Shown here: positions 1 through 6,952 of the stretch, one piece after another | Layout of the letters: every line of letters begins with the position of its first letter | Position numbering within the stretch: position 1 is the first letter of the stretch | From: an uncultured Bacteroidales bacterium | GTDB taxonomy: Bacteria > Bacteroidota > Bacteroidia > Bacteroidales > Marinilabiliaceae | Length of the DNA stretch: 8,147 nucleotides | Assembly (NCBI GenBank): GCA_934717675.1 | Contig: CAKUYZ010000080.1 | Span: 1 to 8,147, forward strand | Direction of reading: 5' to 3' | The notes under the pieces: generated by a model | The model's database searches: none | What the model was told of the DNA's origin: nothing | What the model saw: only the letters and a program-made list of their open reading frames with translations | Position numbers and translations under genes: made by a program

Positions 1-1064
1 GCCTGATAGACACTAAGTCCGAGCTTGTCTGCCAAGACCTCGTCCAGACCCTTCAGCCGCGACCCGCCACCTGTCAGGAACACTTTCATGTCTCGGCAGC
101 CGCGCCTCTGCGCCTCGGCGATGGCGGCAGAGATGTAGGCCGCGATCTCCTCCACGCGGGCCTTGACGACGAAGTTGTAGAACGTGCCATCCAGGGGTAT
201 GGTCTTGCCGCTTGGCAACTCTATGTCATACATTTTCTTGGCGTCGGCCTCGCTGATGATGCCGGCGTTTCGCTTGAGATATTCCGCATCTTCTGGCGCG
301 ATGCCGAACGCCGTCTTGATGTCGGACGTTATGGTGTCTGACCCAAAGGGAATGGAGATCTCGTAGCGCAGCGCATCGCGATAAAAGGCGGCCACGCCCG
401 TCACCCCCGCGCCCAAGTCCACCAACACGGCTCCACTGCGCAGCATGGCGGGAGACAGAAGCACGCCAGCCTTGGCCGAAGCCGTGGTGAGGTAGCACAC
501 GGGCTTGTCCTTGGCGCTTTGGAAGGCGGAGCCTATGGCCTCCAGGTCTTTCTTGCGTGCCTTGAAGCACAAATATTTGGCCTCGAACGAGGCGCCGCTC
601 CGACCAATGACATCGTCAGTGTCCGGTTCATTGTCTATCGAATAGCCGAGGGGTATGAGACGGATAATGTCCTCGTCATTAGAATATTGCAGCTGTGAGT
701 CTTTGGTTTTTTGCTCAATATATTGGAGCGTCCGCTTAGACACGGGTTGGCCTTGCAGACGCAGGTTCTCGCGGACCACAGAGGTCTGAAACTGGTTGCC
801 GTTGATGTTGACGCCCACCATCTTGCTCAACGCCGCGCCTTTCTTTTGGCCGGCACGGAGCCGCTTATCGACCCCCATCATGAGGTTTGTGAGAACTTTT
901 GAGGCCTCCTCCCTGTTATACACAGCCCCCCTGCGGACGCCCTTGGAGCTTTGCGACTCCGAGAAGAGGTGGTCAAACCCAAATGGTTTTTTCTCATCAC
1001 AGACTCCAGCCACAACTTTTGTCTCCGAGCTGCCCAAATCTACTGCTACAATGTAATTCTCCAT
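1..1064 (-). CDS. ftsA: Cell division protein FtsA (3' end beyond window)
   Basis: FtsA is the actin-like ATPase that tethers FtsZ filaments to the membrane and recruits later division proteins. The frame is open from the ATG at 1064 to the left edge, giving 354 complete codons with no stop. It begins MENYIVAVDLGSSETKVVAG, whose phosphate-1 loop is at 9-20. The FtsA-specific 1C domain should occupy about 84-162. The phosphate-2 motif is VLVDLGAGVTGVAAFY (213-228) and the adenosine motif VFLTGGGSRLKGL (328-340). An estimated 70-130 residues are missing, including the C-terminal amphipathic membrane helix. The closest alternatives, DnaK or MreB, lack this N-terminus and would not sit after ftsQ. 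It follows the ftsQ stop by 27 bases with no visible promoter, so it is probably co-transcribed; ftsZ would be expected next, outside the window. Confidence 0.95.
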   Translation of the reverse strand, partial: MENYIVAVDLGSSETKVVAGVCDEKKPFGFDHLFSESQSSKGVRRGAVYNREEASKVLTNLMMGVDKRLRAGQKKGAALSKMVGVNINGNQFQTSVVRENLRLQGQPVSKRTLQYIEQKTKDSQLQYSNDEDIIRLIPLGYSIDNEPDTDDVIGRSGASFEAKYLCFKARKKDLEAIGSAFQSAKDKPVCYLTTASAKAGVLLSPAMLRSGAVLVDLGAGVTGVAAFYRDALRYEISIPFGSDTITSDIKTAFGIAPEDAEYLKRNAGIISEADAKKMYDIELPSGKTIPLDGTFYNFVVKARVEEIAAYISAAIAEAQRRGCRDMKVFLTGGGSRLKGLDEVLADKLGLSVYQ

Positions 1065-1091
1065 ATTCGAGTGCAAGGTTTAGTTTATAGC

Positions 1092-1865
1092 CTATCTTCT
1101 GGTGCAGACAATCTGCCCCTCATATTTGAGACTGACCTTTTTGTATACGTTCCACTCCAACTTCTCCCACCCGTGACGATAGAGAGTCCGGAGGTCGTCA
1201 AACTTACGCCTCATGCCATCTATCGAGCCGAACTCCACAACGTGGTTGCCCACTCGCGGGACGAGGACGAACTCGTGGTTGCCCGTGACGTAGACCTGCT
1301 CAATCATGGCGCGCCAAAAATCATCTTGATTGATGAAAGCGCAGAGGCTGATGAGGTCGGAATGGTCCAACATGGCGTTTACGCTGCCGTTGACCACCAA
1401 GACGTGCGTGCGCATGGCCGACGTGGCCGTGATCTTGTAGCCGTGCTCGTCCATATAATATGACCCGCCTCCGCAGAAAACCCTCATGATGGGGGCTCGC
1501 TGATAGATCTCGACGTGCACGGCCCCGCCCATTGTGGGGAAGGCCTCGCACTTGCGCACGCAGGGCAGCTCCTCCACAGCCGCTTCGAGTTCGGCATAGT
1601 TGACGTCTTTGAGGATCGATCCGACAAGCTCAGGATGGCCCCTCTTGACCAACTTGAGGAGGCCGTCGGGGGTCATGAGGACGTTGCTGCCGTCATTATG
1701 GACATTGGCCACAATCTTGTCACACCGGATCTCGGCCCTGGCCCGCGAGACGAAAAAGAGGGCAACGGGGAAGTAGGTGAGCAGGATGACCCAGCCCACC
1801 ATGCGCAAGACGGCCACCCAACGTCGCTGGCCGTCAGCCTTTTGTTGCCCCTTTCCCTTTGCCAT
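1092..1865 (-). CDS. ftsQ: Cell division protein FtsQ
   Basis: FtsQ is a single-pass divisome protein that links early cytoplasmic and late periplasmic division components. From the ATG at 1865 it has 257 residues: a basic cytoplasmic tail (1-19), one transmembrane helix (about 20-42), a POTRA-like region (about 46-125) and a beta domain (about 126-257) with the conserved-looking end KVSLKYEGQIVCTRR (243-257). The family is weakly conserved, so the call rests on this architecture plus position between murC and ftsA. A TTG at 1880 overlapping the murC TGA would add five residues; I prefer the ATG 11 bases after the stop, though there is no Shine-Dalgarno site to decide it. Cysteines lie at 48, 102, 106, 131, 175 and 254; all should be periplasmic, and the 102/106 pair is unusual to my eye. 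The stop is 27 bases before ftsA. Confidence 0.9.
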   Translation of the reverse strand: MAKGKGQQKADGQRRWVAVLRMVGWVILLTYFPVALFFVSRARAEIRCDKIVANVHNDGSNVLMTPDGLLKLVKRGHPELVGSILKDVNYAELEAAVEELPCVRKCEAFPTMGGAVHVEIYQRAPIMRVFCGGGSYYMDEHGYKITATSAMRTHVLVVNGSVNAMLDHSDLISLCAFINQDDFWRAMIEQVYVTGNHEFVLVPRVGNHVVEFGSIDGMRRKFDDLRTLYRHGWEKLEWNVYKKVSLKYEGQIVCTRR

Positions 1866-1876
1866 AAAGTTCCGGC

Positions 1877-3265
1877 TCAATCTTCTGTTTTAGCGACCTT
1901 CTTGACCTTTTCGGCCACGGCCGGCACGAGGCGGTCAATATCTCCCGCCCCCATAATGAGCACAATGTCGAAATCTTCGCTCACAATATCGTCCGCCAAG
2001 CTCTCTTTGGAAGAGAGCCTCCCCACGCCTGGCTTCATCTTGCTCAACAGCATTTGTGAAGACACGCCTGGGATGGGAGCTTCACGGGCTGGATATATGT
2101 CTAGCATCCACACGCGATCGGCAAGGCTCAACGCCTCCGCAAAGTCGTCGGCCAGATCCCTGGTGCGGGTGTAGAGGTGCGGTTGGAAGGCCACCGTGAG
2201 CTTGCGCCCGCGATAGAGCGCCCTGACGGCGTTGATGGTTGTCTTGATCTCTTGCGGGTGGTGCGCATAGTCGTCAATGACCATGGCGCGATTGGTCTCC
2301 ACCCATATCTCAAACCTCCTCTTGTCTCCGCGAAACGTGGCGCAAGCCGCCGTCACCTCGCTCGGCGAAGCCCCGGCCACCGTGGCCAAGGCCGCGGCGG
2401 CCACGCAATTTTCCACATTGTGCAGGCCGGGGACTCCCAGACGGACGCCCTCTATCACGCCTTGCGGCAGGTGAATGTCGAAAACATATCGCCCCGCCTC
2501 GTCGTGGATGCCTGTGGCGTAGCAATCGGCCAAAGGGTCCATCATGGCATAGGTGACAATGTTCACACCCGGCGCCACGTCTTCCCTCCCTATGGGCAAG
2601 CCCTTTTTCACAATGAGGCTACCTCCGGCGCGCACTTTGGCCGCGAACTCAAGGAACGCCTTGATGACCTCGGCGTGAGTGCCATAGACGTCTAGATGAT
2701 CGGCGTCCATGGCCGTGATGACGGCCGCCGTGGGCGAGAGCTGGAGGAAGGACCTGTCGAACTCGTCGGCCTCGGTGACAACCGCGTCTGATGACGTATT
2801 GGCCCAATAGTTGGTCATGTAATTGACCGATATGCCTCCAAGGAAGGCAGAGCAGCCGACCTTGGAGTTTCGCAAGATGTGGGCCACAAGAGTGGAAGTG
2901 GTGGTCTTGCCATGCGTGCCGGCCACGCAATATGTCTTGAACGGCGCGGTCAGCTCGCCCAAGGCGACGGCTCTCTTGACAATGCGGAAGCCGCCCGCGC
3001 GGAAATAGGCCAAGATGGCGCTATCGGCCGGGATGGCGGGCGTGAGGACCACCAATGTGCGCGACGGGTCGCGAAATTGCGGCGGGATGGAGCCAGGCTC
3101 GTCAGCATAAGAGATGGCCACCCCCTCGGCCTCGAGGGCTCGCGTGAGCGCAGAGCGCATACGGTCATAGCCGGCCACATCGACCTCCAAAGCGCGGTAG
3201 TGGCGCGCGATGGCGCTCATGCCGATGCCGCCTACGCCAATAAAATAAACATTTTTGTTAGTCAT
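1877..3265 (-). CDS. murC: UDP-N-acetylmuramate:L-alanine ligase MurC
   Basis: MurC adds the first amino acid, L-alanine, to UDP-MurNAc with ATP in the cytoplasm. From the ATG at 3265 it has 462 residues, a normal length. The N-terminal domain begins NVYFIGVGGIGMSAIARHY (5-23). The ATP-binding domain has GTHGKTTT (116-123), EADEFDRSFLQLSP (165-178) and DADHLDVYG (187-195). The C-terminal domain has FRGDKRRFE (311-319), DDYAHHPQEI (331-340), QPHLYTRT (361-368), YPARE (391-395) and GAGDID (439-444). The open frame could start 18 bases earlier at a TTG at 3283, which overlaps the murG stop. I prefer the ATG because the family motif begins right after it and a GGAGG lies 8 bases upstream of it. 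DAD(H/N)LD and AHHP wording separates it from MurD, MurE and MurF. It ends 11 bases before the preferred ftsQ start. Confidence 0.97.
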   Translation of the reverse strand: MTNKNVYFIGVGGIGMSAIARHYRALEVDVAGYDRMRSALTRALEAEGVAISYADEPGSIPPQFRDPSRTLVVLTPAIPADSAILAYFRAGGFRIVKRAVALGELTAPFKTYCVAGTHGKTTTSTLVAHILRNSKVGCSAFLGGISVNYMTNYWANTSSDAVVTEADEFDRSFLQLSPTAAVITAMDADHLDVYGTHAEVIKAFLEFAAKVRAGGSLIVKKGLPIGREDVAPGVNIVTYAMMDPLADCYATGIHDEAGRYVFDIHLPQGVIEGVRLGVPGLHNVENCVAAAALATVAGASPSEVTAACATFRGDKRRFEIWVETNRAMVIDDYAHHPQEIKTTINAVRALYRGRKLTVAFQPHLYTRTRDLADDFAEALSLADRVWMLDIYPAREAPIPGVSSQMLLSKMKPGVGRLSSKESLADDIVSEDFDIVLIMGAGDIDRLVPAVAEKVKKVAKTED

Positions 3266-3273
3266 GCCCCGGG

Positions 3274-3278
3274 CCTCC
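3274..3278 (-). promoter_or_regulatory. Shine-Dalgarno-like site for murC
   Basis: Read on the minus strand the murG-murC junction is TGACGGAGGCCCGGGGCATG. GGAGG stands 8 bases before the ATG at 3265 and just after the murG stop. The spacing is right for ribosome binding and supports that ATG over the TTG at 3283, which would put the site inside the coding region. Ribosomes of Bacteroidota generally rely little on this sequence, and none of the other five junctions here has one, so it may be chance. Confidence 0.45.
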
Positions 3279-3279
3279 G

Positions 3280-4386
3280 TCAATTCTTTTTAGCCTGGGC
3301 CAGCGCCATCACCTCGCGTGCGATGTCGTCCGCCGCGTTAGGTCTGGCGAAGGTGGCTATGTTGTCTCCAAGAGAGGTGAGCTTGGCACTGTCGGCCAGC
3401 GTCTGTTGCGCCACGCTGATGAGGTTCGCAGTGTTGGAGTCGGAGACCATGATGGCGGCCCCTTGTGTCTCCAAGGCGCGGGCGTTTTTGGTCTGGTGGT
3501 CCTCACTCACGTTGGGAGACGGCACCAAGATGGTCGGCTTGCCCAAGAGGGCCAACTCGGATATGCTGCTGGCCCCGGCGCGAGAGACAACGATGTCCGC
3601 CAAGGCGTAGGCCAAATCCATACGCTTGACGAAGGCCGTGGCCACGACATCTTTGTGCGGCAAGGTCTCGAGCTTGGCTCGGATGCTGTCATAATAGTAT
3701 GAGCCAGTCTGCCACAGGATCTGCGCAGAGCCGTCCATTGTGTTGAGCGACTGCAAGATGCCCTCGTTTATTGAGCGCGCGCCGAGGCTGCCGCCAATGA
3801 CCAGAATGACCTTACGAGATGGATCTAGGCCAAACGCCCCGGCGGCCTCTTGCCTAGAGACATTGGAGACAAGGCTCTGGCGGACAGGGTTTCCCGTGAG
3901 GATTATCTTCTCTTTGGGGAAGAAACGCTCCATGTTGGGATACGCCACACAGATTTTGTCAACGCGTGTGGAAAGAATCCTATTGGTGACGCCGGGGAAG
4001 GAGTTTTGCTCCTGCACAAGGCAGCGCACGCCATTTCGGGCGGCAAGATAGAGCACCGGGCCACTGGCGTAGCCACCGACGCCCACGGCCACATCGGGAC
4101 GGAAGCGACGGATTATGTTGGAGGCCTGATAGAGGCTCCCAATGAGTTTGAAAGGCAACACGATGTTTCGCGCAATGTTGCGCAGGTTCAGCTGACGGTA
4201 GAAACCAGCCACAGGCAGGCCCACAATCTCATAGCCCGCCGCCGGCACCTTTTCCATCTCCATCTTGCCCTGCGCCCCCACAAAGAGGATCTCGACCGAA
4301 GGGTCAGCATGCCGCAGCGCGTTGGCGATGGAGATGGCGGGGAATATATGCCCGCCGGTGCCACCTCCGCTAATTATCACTTTCAT
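3280..4386 (-). CDS. murG: UDP-GlcNAc:lipid I N-acetylglucosaminyltransferase MurG
   Basis: MurG adds GlcNAc to lipid I to form lipid II at the cytoplasmic face of the membrane; it is a GT28-family, GT-B fold enzyme. The 368-residue length is typical. The N-terminal acceptor domain opens with the glycine-rich GGGTGGHIFPA (7-17) and contains GVGGYASGP (102-110) and QEQNSFPG (125-132). The C-terminal UDP-GlcNAc domain contains GNPVR (165-169), a second glycine-rich loop GGSLGA (198-203), SRAGASSISEL (268-278, with Glu277 at the position of the ribose-binding glutamate) and VPSPNVSEDHQTKNA (288-302). The last motif has the wording I associate with Bacteroidota rather than proteobacteria. ATG at 4386 is 14 bases after the ftsW stop, in an AT-rich gap with no Shine-Dalgarno match. 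The TGA stop is 14 bases before the preferred murC start. Confidence 0.98.
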   Translation of the reverse strand: MKVIISGGGTGGHIFPAISIANALRHADPSVEILFVGAQGKMEMEKVPAAGYEIVGLPVAGFYRQLNLRNIARNIVLPFKLIGSLYQASNIIRRFRPDVAVGVGGYASGPVLYLAARNGVRCLVQEQNSFPGVTNRILSTRVDKICVAYPNMERFFPKEKIILTGNPVRQSLVSNVSRQEAAGAFGLDPSRKVILVIGGSLGARSINEGILQSLNTMDGSAQILWQTGSYYYDSIRAKLETLPHKDVVATAFVKRMDLAYALADIVVSRAGASSISELALLGKPTILVPSPNVSEDHQTKNARALETQGAAIMVSDSNTANLISVAQQTLADSAKLTSLGDNIATFARPNAADDIAREVMALAQAKKN

Positions 4387-4400
4387 CTTAGAGTATATAT

Positions 4401-5591
4401 CTATTTGGTTTCAGATGTTTTTGCAGCCACAGCCTGCTGCTCCTGCGCCTCGTGGCTGATGGCCAACATGATGCCAAAGGCCATGCCCATGCACACGTTG
4501 GACGTTCCGCCCATGCTCACCAGCGGCAACGTCTGCCCCGTGACCGGCATAAGGCCCACGCCCACGGCCATGTTGATGAGGGCCTGGAACGTGAGCAGCA
4601 GACCCAGGCCGAAGACCAGGTACATGCGGAACGGCTTGTTGCAATGGCGAGCCACGTAGAACGCCCTCGCAAATATAGCAAAGTAAGCGACCAAGATGAC
4701 CAGGCAGCCGGGAAAGACACCATACTCCTCAATGATGATGGCGAAAATAAAATCGCTGAAAGCCATTGGGAGAAAGTTCTTCATATAGCTGTTTCCCGGC
4801 CCCTTGCCAAAGAGTAGCCCGCCAGTGCAGACGGCAGCCTTGGCCTGCTCCGCCTGATAGTTTCCCGCCGCGCTCTCCTCGGCGCCAGAGCCACCGATAT
4901 ACCTCTCAACCCTGGCCCTCCACGTGCCCAAACGATAGAAACGGCTGGACAGCTCGCCAAGCTGCGGGGCGAAGAGCAACGCCAAGGCCAGCACCCCGCC
5001 CACAATCATGGTGGAGCCCAACAGATATACTATGGAGACGCGGGCCACAAACATGACAATCCACACGGAAGCCACAATGAGGATGCAGGTGGAGAGGTTT
5101 TCCAACACAATGAGCATACAGACCAACGCCGTGGCCCCGGCAATGAACCAGAAAGCCTTGGTGGGGTTGTCATAGTGACGCGACAGTTGCCGCGCCACAA
5201 AAATCATGAGGAAGAACTTAGACAGCTCTGACGGCTGGAACGATATGCCGCCCACCGAGAGCCAACGCGAGGCCCCGTTGATGCTCGTCCCCACCACAAG
5301 CGTGGCGGCCTGAAGGAGCACCGCTATGCCCAGCAGAATCCAAGACAGGCCATACCACACGCGGGGGCTGATGCGGCTGACACACCCCATGAAGCCCACG
5401 CCCAAGGCGAGCATGAACAAGTGGCGCATGATGACGCGCGCAATGTCGCCATCGCCACCGTGCTGATAGGCCAAGACGCTGGAGGAGCTATAGACTGCCA
5501 GCACAGAGGCCACGACAAGGGCGGCTATGGCGGCAAGCATATATTTGTCTCCCCGAAAAAGCGACCGGAACTTTTGCCACACTGTTGTCAT
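4401..5591 (-). CDS. ftsW: Septal peptidoglycan glycosyltransferase FtsW (SEDS family)
   Basis: FtsW polymerises lipid II into glycan strands at the division septum together with its class b PBP partner FtsI. The 396-residue protein has about ten hydrophobic segments (roughly 17-38, 57-72, 80-102, 117-135, 145-163, 166-184, 187-207, 281-310, 322-345 and 352-380). SEDS signatures are NGASRWLSVGGISFQPSELSK (split as 105-118 and 119-125), GKGPGNS (262-268) and PVTGQTLPLVSMGGTS (349-364). Asp280 in SDFIF corresponds to the catalytic aspartate established for RodA and FtsW. The large loop before it (about 208-279) is the usual extracellular loop. I call FtsW rather than RodA because it sits between murD and murG in the dcw cluster. 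ATG at 5591 follows the murD stop after 30 bases; the C-terminal tail (about 380-396) is polar and cytoplasmic. Confidence 0.96.
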   Translation of the reverse strand: MTTVWQKFRSLFRGDKYMLAAIAALVVASVLAVYSSSSVLAYQHGGDGDIARVIMRHLFMLALGVGFMGCVSRISPRVWYGLSWILLGIAVLLQAATLVVGTSINGASRWLSVGGISFQPSELSKFFLMIFVARQLSRHYDNPTKAFWFIAGATALVCMLIVLENLSTCILIVASVWIVMFVARVSIVYLLGSTMIVGGVLALALLFAPQLGELSSRFYRLGTWRARVERYIGGSGAEESAAGNYQAEQAKAAVCTGGLLFGKGPGNSYMKNFLPMAFSDFIFAIIIEEYGVFPGCLVILVAYFAIFARAFYVARHCNKPFRMYLVFGLGLLLTFQALINMAVGVGLMPVTGQTLPLVSMGGTSNVCMGMAFGIMLAISHEAQEQQAVAAKTSETK

Positions 5592-5621
5592 GGGAATGGA
5601 GTTTTTTATGAGCGCGCGAGG

Positions 5622-6950
5622 CTAGAGCTTGGCCACCTCTTGGCGGAAGAGGTCGCCACGATTCTCGTAGCTCGTGAACAAGTCGAAGCTTGCGCAGCAG
5701 GGTGAGAGCAGCACCACGTCTCCGGCCGAGGCCAGGTCGTGGCAAGCCTTCACACAGTCGGCAATGCTGTGGGTGTCCACAATGGTGGGGATCACGCCCT
5801 TGAAGTTGTCTAGCAGTTTCGCGTTGTCCTTGCCCAGGCAGACCAGGGCCTTGACCTTTTGGCGGCACAAATCGAAGAGGGCGGAATAGTCATTGCCCTT
5901 ATCTTTGCCGCCAGCAATCCAGACCACGGGCCTTGTCTGCGCATCGAGGGCGAACCATGCCGCGTCTACATTGGTGGCCTTGGAGTCGTTGACATAGTCC
6001 ACGCCATCGAGCGTCCTGACAAGCTCCAGCCTGTGGGGCGCATTGCGGAACGTGCGCAGCGCGAGAGACACGTCTTTGGGGCTGACGCCAACGGTGAGGG
6101 CCGCGGCTATGGCCTGCATGGAGTTGTAGACGTTGTGCAGGCCCTTTATGGATATGTCGGCCAGAGGGAAAGAGGCCGTCACGCCGCCCAACGAGACGGA
6201 TATGGCCTCCGCATTGGCGTTGACAAAGGCCGAGCGGCCTATGGTGGAGACGGGCACGCAACGCGCCGCGGGGTTGTTGAAATAGGCCAACGTGCCCTTG
6301 TCGTCGGCGTTGTAGATGAACGTCTTGTCGGGCCCCATGTTTTGGGTGATCCTATATTTGGCACGGGCGTAATTGCCAAAGTCGTGGTCGTATCGATCGA
6401 GGTGGTCTGGCGTAATGTTGCAGAGGATGGCCACGTCGCAGGCGAAGTCATACATATCGTCTAGCTGGAAGCTGCTGAGCTCTATGACATACCAGTCTGG
6501 CTCATCGCCCCTGGCCACCTGGCGCGCCATGCTGAAGCCCACGTTGCCCGCCAGCGAGGCTCTCATGCCCGCCGTGGTGAGGATGTGGTGCGTAAGCAGC
6601 GTTGTGGTGGTCTTGCCGTTGGCTCCGGTTATGCCAATGAACTTGGCCTTGCTGTATCGGCCCGCGAACTCAATCTCGGAGATGACGGGCACGCCTTTGG
6701 CACGGAGGGCCGTGACGAGCGGCGCCGTCTCGGGGATTCCTGGGCTCTTGACAACCAAATCGGCGGCCATCACGCGCGCCTCGGTGTGCCCACCCTCTTC
6801 AAAGTCAATGCTTTCGCGACGCAACTCGTCGCGATATTTGTCTTTGAGTGGCGCGCTGTCTGACACCAAGACCTCAAACCCCTTGACGCGGCCCAAGATG
6901 GCGGCACCGACACCGCTCTCGCCACCACCCAGCACAACTAGTTTCTGCAT
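5622..6950 (-). CDS. murD: UDP-MurNAc-L-alanine:D-glutamate ligase MurD
   Basis: This cytoplasmic Mur ligase adds D-glutamate to UDP-MurNAc-L-Ala using ATP. It has 442 residues, a normal length for MurD. The N-terminal UDP-binding Rossmann domain starts with GGGESGVGAAILG (8-20). The ATP-binding central domain has GITGANGKTTTT (106-117), ELSSFQLD (157-164) and NITPDHLDRY (178-187). Lys198 in YARAKYRI matches the lysine carbamylated in E. coli MurD. The C-terminal domain has HRLELV (306-311), NDSKATN (321-327) and LLSPCCASFD (414-423). The ATG at 6950 is the natural start because MQKLVVLGGG begins the Rossmann fold directly. Only 2 bases separate it from the mraY stop, which suggests translational coupling. 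No Shine-Dalgarno sequence is visible upstream. All expected motifs are intact. Confidence 0.98.
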   Translation of the reverse strand: MQKLVVLGGGESGVGAAILGRVKGFEVLVSDSAPLKDKYRDELRRESIDFEEGGHTEARVMAADLVVKSPGIPETAPLVTALRAKGVPVISEIEFAGRYSKAKFIGITGANGKTTTTLLTHHILTTAGMRASLAGNVGFSMARQVARGDEPDWYVIELSSFQLDDMYDFACDVAILCNITPDHLDRYDHDFGNYARAKYRITQNMGPDKTFIYNADDKGTLAYFNNPAARCVPVSTIGRSAFVNANAEAISVSLGGVTASFPLADISIKGLHNVYNSMQAIAAALTVGVSPKDVSLALRTFRNAPHRLELVRTLDGVDYVNDSKATNVDAAWFALDAQTRPVVWIAGGKDKGNDYSALFDLCRQKVKALVCLGKDNAKLLDNFKGVIPTIVDTHSIADCVKACHDLASAGDVVLLSPCCASFDLFTSYENRGDLFRQEVAKL

Positions 6951-6952
6951 GA

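Noticed and set aside
951..1463. A 170-codon plus-strand open frame opposite ftsQ and the ftsA start.
   Set aside because: It crosses the ftsQ-ftsA junction on the opposite strand and has no recognisable features; FtsA and FtsQ readings explain the DNA.
1515..2695. Two adjacent plus-strand open frames (1515-2174 and 2177-2695) that look like a small antisense operon.
   Set aside because: Both are in the complement of murC and ftsQ codons, have no plausible family resemblance, and their closeness is explained by the low stop frequency in this composition.
2879..3610. A 243-codon plus-strand open frame antisense to murC and murG.
   Set aside because: No recognisable domain, unnatural composition, and complete overlap with confidently identified genes.
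3850..4659. A 269-codon plus-strand open frame antisense to murG and ftsW.
   Set aside because: It lies entirely opposite two genes with intact family motifs, crosses their junction, and its translation is His/Arg/Ala-rich without any recognisable domain or hydrophobic core. Long antisense frames are expected in GC-rich genes.
5592..5621. The 30-base murD-ftsW gap with a run of six A on the coding strand, considered as a terminator or promoter.
   Set aside because: There is no stem to pair with, the run is A rather than T in the direction of transcription, and no TAnnTTTG element is present.
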